In this document: positions 58,372-64,000 of the stretch, piece after piece
Numbering within the stretch: position 1 is the first letter of the stretch
Layout: every line of letters starts with the position of its first letter
From: Trabulsiella odontotermitis
GTDB taxonomy: Bacteria; Pseudomonadota; Gammaproteobacteria; Enterobacterales; Enterobacteriaceae
Length of the DNA: 64,000 nucleotides
Assembly (NCBI RefSeq): GCF_030053895.1
Contig: NZ_CP125781.1
Coordinates: 4,464,001 to 4,528,000, forward strand
Direction of reading: 5' to 3'
The notes under the pieces: model-generated
Told to the model about the DNA's origin: nothing
Databases searched by the model: none
The model's input: only the letters and a program-made list of their open reading frames with translations
Translations under genes and position numbers: made by a program

Positions 58372-59244
58372 ATGAGAAAAATCATGCGCCACGACATCAG
58401 CTATCTCCTGTCACGGATCATCAACAGCCCCACGCTGCTGCACCATGTCTTTTTTGCCAGCACCACTGGCGCAATTCCTGACGTTGCGTATCAGGTTCCT
58501 TTTCCTCGCCTGGAGATGGTTGTCGAGGGCCAGTTGCTGGATTCCGGCATTGTCGGGGAACAGGCGCTGATGACTGAGAATGATGTATTGTTCGTGCCCG
58601 CCGGGGGCTGGAATTTCCCGCAGTGGCGCGAACCGGTCACCACGTTAAGCATTTTATTTGGCAAACAGCAGCTTGGTTTCAGCGTTCAGCACTGGGATGG
58701 CGCGGCACTGCATAACCTGAATAAAGAGAACGTCGCCCGTCGCGGGCCGCGCGTGGGTTCCTTTTTACTGCAGGCGCTCAATGAAATGCTGATGCAGCCG
58801 CATGAGCAATCTACCGCCCGACTCATCATTGTCAGCCTGCTGAGCCATTGCGCCGATCTGCTGGGCAGTCAGATACAAACGGCGTCGCGCAGCCAGGCGC
58901 TGTTTGAAGCTATCCGCGAACACATCGACACTCACTACGCATCACCGCTCACCCGCGAGTCGGTGGCGCAGGCGTTTTATATCTCGCCCAATTATCTGTC
59001 GCACCTGTTTCAGAAAAGCGGCGTAATGGGGTTTAATGAGTATCTGAACCATACGCGTCTGGAGCATGCCAGAGCGTTGCTGAAGGGCTATGACCTGAAG
59101 GTGAAAGAGGTGGCGCACGCCTGCGGTTTTGTCGACAGCAACTATTTCTGCCGTTTGTTCCGTAAAAATACCGAACGCTCACCGTCGGAGTATCGTCGCC
59201 AGTACCACAGTCAGTTGACGGAAAAGAAAACCGGCGCGGAGTGA
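58372..59244 (+). CDS. yijO: AraC-family regulator YijO
   Basis: About 290 residues. N-terminal cupin-like domain (AYQVPFPRLEMVVEGQLLDSG...NDVLFVPAGGWNFPQW) and two C-terminal HTHs (about 190-285: LTRESVAQAFYISPNYLSHLFQKSG and VKEVAHACGFVDSNYFCRLFRKNTERSPSEYRRQYH). In E. coli it stands next to the frw/pfl gene set, which is missing here; it precedes fsaB instead. ATG 58372 is close to AGGA, so ATG 58384 is possible. Confidence 0.92.
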   Translation: MRKIMRHDISYLLSRIINSPTLLHHVFFASTTGAIPDVAYQVPFPRLEMVVEGQLLDSGIVGEQALMTENDVLFVPAGGWNFPQWREPVTTLSILFGKQQLGFSVQHWDGAALHNLNKENVARRGPRVGSFLLQALNEMLMQPHEQSTARLIIVSLLSHCADLLGSQIQTASRSQALFEAIREHIDTHYASPLTRESVAQAFYISPNYLSHLFQKSGVMGFNEYLNHTRLEHARALLKGYDLKVKEVAHACGFVDSNYFCRLFRKNTERSPSEYRRQYHSQLTEKKTGAE

Positions 59245-59357
59245 GTGACATCGCGGGAAGAGGAAAACGCGATTCACTGGATTTTTGTACGCTCATGGGC
59301 TGAACCCGCCGGTCTTTTATATCCCCACTTCTTGTTTCATCCTGCCTCGCCATAATT

Positions 59358-59373
59358 TGCGATGAATATCACA
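59358..59373 (+). promoter_or_regulatory. CRP-like site upstream of fsaB
   Basis: TGCGA-TGAATA-TCACA is a good match to TGTGA-N6-TCACA, about 110 bp upstream of fsaB. Suggests catabolite control of fsaB-gldA. Prediction only. Confidence 0.55.
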
Positions 59374-59479
59374 CTTCGTATCAGACATTACATTTGTCCA
59401 GCGCATGGCAGATTTGTCAGATAGCGGGAGCGTGCCCGCAGCTCTATCCTGTCTGCATCACTATTAAAGGGGAAACATC

Positions 59480-60142
59480 ATGGAACTCTATCTCGATACC
59501 GCGAACGTCGCCGAAGTTGAACGCCTTGCCCGTATTTATCCGCTGGCCGGGGTCACCACCAACCCGAGCATTGTTGCTGCCAGTAAAGAGCCGTTGTGGG
59601 AACTGCTGCCCCGGCTGCAAAACGCAATCGGCGAAAATGGAACGCTGTTTGCCCAGACCATGAGCCGTGACGCGGCGGGCATGGTCGCTGAGGCCAAACG
59701 GCTGAATAATGCGCAGCCGGGCATCATCGTAAAAATTCCGGTTACTGCGGAAGGCCTGGCAGCGATCAAACTGCTGAAAAGCGAAGGCATCCCAACACTC
59801 GGCACCGCAGTGTACAGCGCCGCGCAGGGCTTGCTGGCCGCACTGGCCGGGGCAAAATATGTCGCGCCTTACGTCAATCGTGTGGATGCGCAGGGCGGCA
59901 GTGGTATTCAGATGGTGCAGGAGCTGCAAACGCTGCTGGCGCTTCATGCCCCGCAAAGCAAAGTGCTGGCTGCCAGCTTCAAAACGCCACGCCAGGCGCT
60001 CGACTGTTTACTCGCGGGCTGCGAAGCAATCACCCTTCCCTTAGATGTAGCGCAACAAATGCTCGGCACACCTGCGGTAGAGTCGGCAATTGAGAAATTT
60101 GAGCAGGACTGGAAAAACGCATTTGGCAATCTCAACCTTTAA
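59480..60142 (+). CDS. fsaB: Fructose 6-phosphate aldolase FsaB (TalC)
   Basis: 220 residues, MELYLDTANVAEVERLARIYPLAGVTTNPS. The Schiff-base Lys is in GIIVKIPVTAEGL (about residue 85). It has TalC/FSA features (decameric aldolase splitting fructose 6-P into dihydroxyacetone and GAP), not full transaldolase length. Preceded by AAAGGGGAAACATC. Nine bp before gldA, so co-transcribed. In E. coli the gene is flanked by ptsA/frw genes; these are absent. Confidence 0.95.
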   Translation: MELYLDTANVAEVERLARIYPLAGVTTNPSIVAASKEPLWELLPRLQNAIGENGTLFAQTMSRDAAGMVAEAKRLNNAQPGIIVKIPVTAEGLAAIKLLKSEGIPTLGTAVYSAAQGLLAALAGAKYVAPYVNRVDAQGGSGIQMVQELQTLLALHAPQSKVLAASFKTPRQALDCLLAGCEAITLPLDVAQQMLGTPAVESAIEKFEQDWKNAFGNLNL

Positions 60143-60151
60143 GGAGTGAGT

Positions 60152-61255
60152 ATGGACAGAATCATTCAGTCACCTGGCAAATATGTTCAGGGCGCAGATG
60201 TTCTTACCCGCCTTGGTGATTATCTCAAACCGATGGCAGATCGTTGGCTGGTCGTGGGCGATAAGTTTGTTCTGGGCTTTGCCGAAGCCACGCTGCGCAA
60301 GAGCCTCGAAGATGCCGCGTTAAGCTGTGAAATTGCGCCGTTTGGCGGTGAATGTTCGCAAAACGAAATTGATCGTCTGCGGGACATCGCCAGCCGCGCA
60401 GAGTGCAGCGCCGTGTTAGGCATTGGCGGTGGTAAAACGCTGGATACCGCCAAAGCGCTGGCGCATTTTATGGGGCTTCCCGTGGCGATAGCGCCGACCA
60501 TCGCCTCCACTGACGCTCCGTGCAGCGCGCTGTCGGTGATCTACACCGATGCCGGCGAGTTCGATCGTTACCTGATGCTGCCGCACAACCCGAACCTGGT
60601 GATTGTCGATACCAAAATTGTGGCAGGCGCCCCTTCACGCCTGCTGGCGTCCGGTATCGGCGATGCGATGTCGACCTGGTTTGAAGCGCGCGCCTGCGCC
60701 CGCAGCGGCGCGACCACCATGGCAGGCGGCAAGTGCACCCAGGCGTCGCTGGCGCTCGCCGAACTGTGCTACAACACGCTAATTGAAGAAGCGGAAAAAG
60801 CGATGCTGGCGGCGGAAAAACATGTCGTCACCACGGCGCTGGAACGCATCATCGAAGCCAACACCTACCTCAGCGGTGTCGGTTTCGAGAGCGGTGGACT
60901 GGCCGCGGCGCACGCCATTCACAACGGGCTGACGGCGATCCCTGACGCTCATCACTACTACCACGGTGAAAAAGTCGCGTTCGGTACGCTGACGCAACTG
61001 GTGCTGGAAAACGCGCCGCAGGAGGAGCTGGAGACCGTCGCCGCGCTTTGTTACGCCGTTGGGTTGCCGATCACCCTGGCAGGGCTGGATATTGAAGACG
61101 ATATTCCGACCAAAATGCGCATTGTGGCGGAAGCGGCGTGTGCGGAAGGCGAAACCATCCACAACATGCCAGGCGATGTCACGGCCGATCAGGTCTATGC
61201 GGCGCTGCTGGTTGCCGACCAGTTTGGTCAGCAATGCCTGCATAACTGGGAATAA
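60152..61255 (+). CDS. gldA: Glycerol dehydrogenase GldA
   Basis: Zn-dependent, NAD+-linked iron-type alcohol dehydrogenase. 367 residues from MDRIIQSPGKYVQGAD; I chose the ATG at 60152 after AAGGAGTGAGT over the GTG at 60146. NAD motif GIGGGKTLDTAKALA (about 95), metal Asp/His in GIGDAMSTWFEA (about 170), AAAHAIHNGLTAIPDAHHYYHGEKVAFG (about 250). Oxidizes glycerol to dihydroxyacetone and can reduce dihydroxyacetone or methylglyoxal. Pairs with FsaB, which can make or use dihydroxyacetone. Confidence 0.97.
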   Translation: MDRIIQSPGKYVQGADVLTRLGDYLKPMADRWLVVGDKFVLGFAEATLRKSLEDAALSCEIAPFGGECSQNEIDRLRDIASRAECSAVLGIGGGKTLDTAKALAHFMGLPVAIAPTIASTDAPCSALSVIYTDAGEFDRYLMLPHNPNLVIVDTKIVAGAPSRLLASGIGDAMSTWFEARACARSGATTMAGGKCTQASLALAELCYNTLIEEAEKAMLAAEKHVVTTALERIIEANTYLSGVGFESGGLAAAHAIHNGLTAIPDAHHYYHGEKVAFGTLTQLVLENAPQEELETVAALCYAVGLPITLAGLDIEDDIPTKMRIVAEAACAEGETIHNMPGDVTADQVYAALLVADQFGQQCLHNWE

Positions 61256-61297
61256 TGCCGATATAGCGTACGTGCTTCAGGCACGTACGCTCGTGAT

Positions 61298-62188
61298 TCA
61301 GACGCCCGGGCGAACACCCAGCGTGTGGCAAATCGCGTAGCTCATTTCGGCGCGGTTCAGCGTATAGAAGTGGAAATCCTTCACCCCTTCACGACTGAGG
61401 ATCTTCACCATATCCATAGCGATGTTAGCGCCCACCAGCTTGCGGGTCTCTGCGTCGTCGTCCAGCCCTTCAAACATCGCATCCATCCACTTCGGTACGC
61501 GGACGTTGGTCATGGTGGCGAATTTCGTTAGCTGTTTATAGTTACTGACCGGCAGGATCCCCGGCACGATTTCCACATCGATACCGGTCGCCACGCAACG
61601 ATCGCGAAAACGCAGATAGCTTTCGACATCAAAGAAAAACTGGGTGATCGCGCGGTTAGCGCCCGCGTCGATTTTACGCTTCAGGTTGATGAGATCCGCT
61701 TGCGCGCTTTTCGCTTCCGGGTGGACTTCCGGGTACGCGGCGACGGAAATATCAAAATCTCCCACCTCTTTCAGCAGAGCGACCAGGTCAGACGCATACA
61801 TGTCCGGCTTGCCGCTGCCGGGCGGCAGGTCGCCGCGCAGCGCGACAATGTGGCGAATACCGTTGTTCCAGTAATCCCGCGCGATGGTACGCAGTTCGTC
61901 GCGCGTGGCGTCGATACAGGTCAGATGCGGTGCCGCTTCAAGCCCGGTGCGCTCTTTAATGCCCTTAATGATGCTGTGCGTGCGATCGCGTTCACCCGAG
62001 TTCGCGCCATAAGTAACGGAGACAAACTTCGGCTTCAGGCTGCTCAGGCGATCGATTGAGGCCCACAGGGTTTGCTCCATTTCACTGGTGCGCGGCGGAA
62101 AGAATTCAAACGAAACGTTAATCTGGCCCTGGAGTTCTGCCAGACTCTGATTCAGGGCTTCCCGCTGGTTGGCGTGAAAAAAGCTCAT
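61298..62188 (-). CDS. metF: 5,10-methylenetetrahydrofolate reductase MetF
   Basis: FAD enzyme that makes 5-methyl-THF for methionine synthesis. 296 residues, MSFFHANQREALNQSLAELQG, equal to E. coli. VSFEFFPPRTSEMEQTLW (about 25), LRGDLPPGSGKPDMYASDLV (about 120), ITQFFFDVESYLRF (about 185). Convergent with gldA and oriented like metL. MetJ boxes are upstream. katG, yijE and yijF, which in E. coli lie between gldA and metF, are absent. Confidence 0.98.
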   Translation of the reverse strand: MSFFHANQREALNQSLAELQGQINVSFEFFPPRTSEMEQTLWASIDRLSSLKPKFVSVTYGANSGERDRTHSIIKGIKERTGLEAAPHLTCIDATRDELRTIARDYWNNGIRHIVALRGDLPPGSGKPDMYASDLVALLKEVGDFDISVAAYPEVHPEAKSAQADLINLKRKIDAGANRAITQFFFDVESYLRFRDRCVATGIDVEIVPGILPVSNYKQLTKFATMTNVRVPKWMDAMFEGLDDDAETRKLVGANIAMDMVKILSREGVKDFHFYTLNRAEMSYAICHTLGVRPGV

Positions 62189-62229
62189 ACCTTACCTCAT
62201 CAATCTCATGTCGTTATGTGTTGTGTTTC

Positions 62230-62261
62230 GAACTTCTATACGTTTAGACGTCCAGATGTAA
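62230..62261. promoter_or_regulatory. MetJ operator (four tandem met boxes) upstream of metF
   Basis: Four 8-bp units, GAACTTCT, ATACGTTT, AGACGTCC and AGATGTAA, each close to the met box AGACGTCT, 42 bp upstream of the metF start. MetJ-SAM repression of metF is established in E. coli. Confidence 0.85.
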
Positions 62262-62366
62262 AAGTGACGGAAAAGCGGGATGCCGTCAACTGAAATATCA
62301 CGATGAAGGCTGAGGAAATTTCAGGCAAGTTGAAAAAAGTTCATGATGAGGGAAGCGGAAAGTATG

Positions 62367-62388
62367 CCCTCTCCCGCAAGAAGAGGGC
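62367..62388. other. GAGAGGG-type hairpin between metF and metL
   Basis: GCCCTCTCCCGCAAGAAGAGGGC, 14 bp past the 3' end of metL. Probable terminator-like structure for metL. Similar arms recur at 19190-19212 and 32211-32233. Confidence 0.55.
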
Positions 62389-62402
62389 ATCAGAACGGAG
62401 AA

Positions 62403-64000
62403 TTACAGCAGTTGCGCTAGGCGGTTGATATCTGACTGAATCGCGCCTGCGGTGACGTCACGTCCGGCGCCCGGACCGCGGATCACCAGCGGGTTATCAC
62501 GATACCAGCGGCTTTCGATGGCGAAGACATTATCGCACGGCAGCAGCGCAGCCAGCGGGTGCTCGGCGCGAACCGCTTCAACACCGACGCGCGCTTTGCC
62601 ATTGGCGTCGAAACGCGCGACATAACGCAGAACCAGCCCCAGCTCCTGCGCGGCTTCCAGACGCTGCAGCATCTGCTCGTTAAGTTCGTCACCGTTCTCA
62701 AAGAAGTGATCGATAGATCCCTCTTCGCAATGCAGAGGTACCAGTGACTCAACGCGAACCTGATCCGGTTCGATGTCATAGCCCGCTTCACGCGCCAGGA
62801 TCACCAGTTTGCGCATCACGTCTTTCCCTGAAAGGTCAACGCGCGGATCCGGCTCGGTCAGCCCCTGCTGCCACGCCTGATCAACCAGATCGGTAAACGG
62901 TACGGTGCCATCAAACTGCAGGAATAACCACGACAGCGTGCCGGAAAAAATACCGCTGATCGACAGGATCACATCGCCGCTTTCACGTAAATCACGTACG
63001 GTATGGTTCACCGGTAAACCGGCACCGACAGTCGCGTTATACAGCCAGTGACGGCCGGTTTTTTCAAACGCGTCGTGGATCTGGCGGTATTTATTGCTGG
63101 AGCTGGCACCCGCCAGTTTATTGGCGCTGATGACGTGGAAACCATGGCTGGCAAAATCGAGATACTGATCGGCCAGTTGCTCGCTGGCGGTGACGTCCAG
63201 CACCACCAGATCGTCATACGGATGCGCGCGCATCCACAGGAACAGGGATTCTTCATCCTGTTCGATCGCTTCGTCGTTGAAGAACGCCAGCGCCCGGCTG
63301 GCATCCAGCCCGTCGTAATTCAACAGGCTGCGTCGGCTATCCACCACCCCGGCGAGGATAAATTCAAACCCGGTACGCGCCGAGAGCGTGCTCTGTTCGC
63401 GGGCAAACAACTCCAGCCAGCGGGAACCGATATTGCCTTTGCCGAACAACACCAGGCCAATGCGCTTCTCGGCACGGAACAACGACTGGTGCAGCCCCTG
63501 GATCAGGCTCTCCGTCGGGCCGGTACGCAGCAGCGCGACGAGGCTGATCCCCTCTTCCGACTGCCAGGTGAACTCCACCGGCTGGCCTTTCAGCTGCTGC
63601 CAGAAACGGTGGCAGTGCAGTGGGTTACGGGTGACGCCTGCGCCAACCATCGCCACCAGCGCCAGCCCCTGACGCAAACGCAGCTCGCCTGGCAGCCCGG
63701 CTTCATCAAGCAGTTTCAGGGCGCTGTCGACCACTTCTGAGGTGTAGCAAAACTGCAGCAACTGGCGATCGGCATGAACGCCCACCGCCAGCGGACGCAT
63801 CTGCGCACGCTTGAGAATGACATCGATATCTTTATGCGCCTGTCTGAAGTCCTGGCTGGCTGGCACATGGAATTCAATCAGGCACACATCGTCATGGCTG
63901 GTGACAATGCGCGCGCCGGTACCCGACGCCAGCACGCGTTCAATACGCGTCGAGCCCTGATCCGGCGTGTAGCTGCAACGCAGTTGCAGATCGATATCAC
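62403..64000 (-). CDS. metL: Bifunctional aspartokinase II / homoserine dehydrogenase II MetL, C-terminal part
   Basis: About 532 residues of about 810 are present, running off the right edge (the true start lies beyond 64000). The homoserine dehydrogenase domain (NAD motif GLVLFGKGNIGSRWLELFARE) is complete, with part of the regulatory region before it (VLASGTGARIV...). The aspartokinase N-terminus is outside. The 3' end is at 62403. In E. coli metBL and metF are neighbours, as here. Confidence 0.97.
   Translation of the reverse strand, partial: DIDLQLRCSYTPDQGSTRIERVLASGTGARIVTSHDDVCLIEFHVPASQDFRQAHKDIDVILKRAQMRPLAVGVHADRQLLQFCYTSEVVDSALKLLDEAGLPGELRLRQGLALVAMVGAGVTRNPLHCHRFWQQLKGQPVEFTWQSEEGISLVALLRTGPTESLIQGLHQSLFRAEKRIGLVLFGKGNIGSRWLELFAREQSTLSARTGFEFILAGVVDSRRSLLNYDGLDASRALAFFNDEAIEQDEESLFLWMRAHPYDDLVVLDVTASEQLADQYLDFASHGFHVISANKLAGASSSNKYRQIHDAFEKTGRHWLYNATVGAGLPVNHTVRDLRESGDVILSISGIFSGTLSWLFLQFDGTVPFTDLVDQAWQQGLTEPDPRVDLSGKDVMRKLVILAREAGYDIEPDQVRVESLVPLHCEEGSIDHFFENGDELNEQMLQRLEAAQELGLVLRYVARFDANGKARVGVEAVRAEHPLAALLPCDNVFAIESRWYRDNPLVIRGPGAGRDVTAGAIQSDINRLAQLL

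Overview
This window is chromosomal DNA of an Enterobacteriaceae species close to Citrobacter, Salmonella and Escherichia. Nearly all core proteins (IlvGMEDA, ComM, MaoP, HdfR, MurI, BtuB, TrmA, ZapB, GlpFK, GltS, XanP, YicHIJ, Ppc, YijO, FsaB, GldA, MetF, MetL) match the E. coli versions in length and motifs, and the rRNA operon is typical. The species cannot be fixed from the sequence alone.

Layout. (1) 1-9.2 kb: the ilvLGMEDA operon on the minus strand, cut by the window edge in ilvA and with an intact ilvG, then comM, maoP and hdfR. (2) 9.1-15.1 kb: a complete rRNA operon on the minus strand (16S, tRNA-Ile, tRNA-Ala, 23S, 5S, tRNA-Asp, tRNA-Trp) with P1, P2 and boxA upstream of 16S. (3) 15.1-22.3 kb: murI, btuB with a cobalamin riboswitch, trmA, zapB, glpF and glpK. 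(4) 22.3-36.3 kb: the gltS-xanP-yicH...yicI-yicJ-selC block, with a glycoside PTS, GH4 hydrolase, RpiR regulator and sugar permease inserted between yicH and yicI. (5) 36.3-43.4 kb: an accessory island downstream of selC. It holds rhuM split by an IS3-family element with a perfect 4-bp target duplication, an AT-rich 607-codon gene with a nuclease-like C-terminal motif, a SymE-type toxin divergent from a ribbon-helix-helix gene, a PIN/HTH toxin-antitoxin pair, and an unknown gene. (6) 43.4-55.2 kb: a sugar locus under a SorC-type regulator. It encodes a DhaKL-type kinase, TIM-like and RpiB-like isomerases, transaldolase, transketolase, two TIM-barrel isomerases, an MFS permease and a 2-hydroxyacid dehydrogenase. 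(7) 55.6-64 kb: ppc, yijO, fsaB, gldA, metF and metL, the last cut by the window edge.

How the genes work together. Region 6 reads as a route from a four-carbon ketose to erythrose 4-phosphate: kinase, then an EryH-like and an EryI-like isomerase. Locus-encoded transaldolase and transketolase would pass the product into central metabolism. Repeated GAACATTT/AAATGTTC half-sites and TGAAC-N4-GTTCA palindromes lie in its promoter regions and suggest one regulon.

The gene order is a mosaic compared with E. coli. trmA abuts zapB, glpK abuts gltS with no glpX, and the selC block runs into ppc. argECBH, oxyR, the frw/pfl genes and katG are not where expected. The rRNA operon has rrnB-like flanks on one side and rrnC-like flanks on the other. 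This is either a strongly rearranged chromosome or an assembly artefact, and long reads across the joins would decide.
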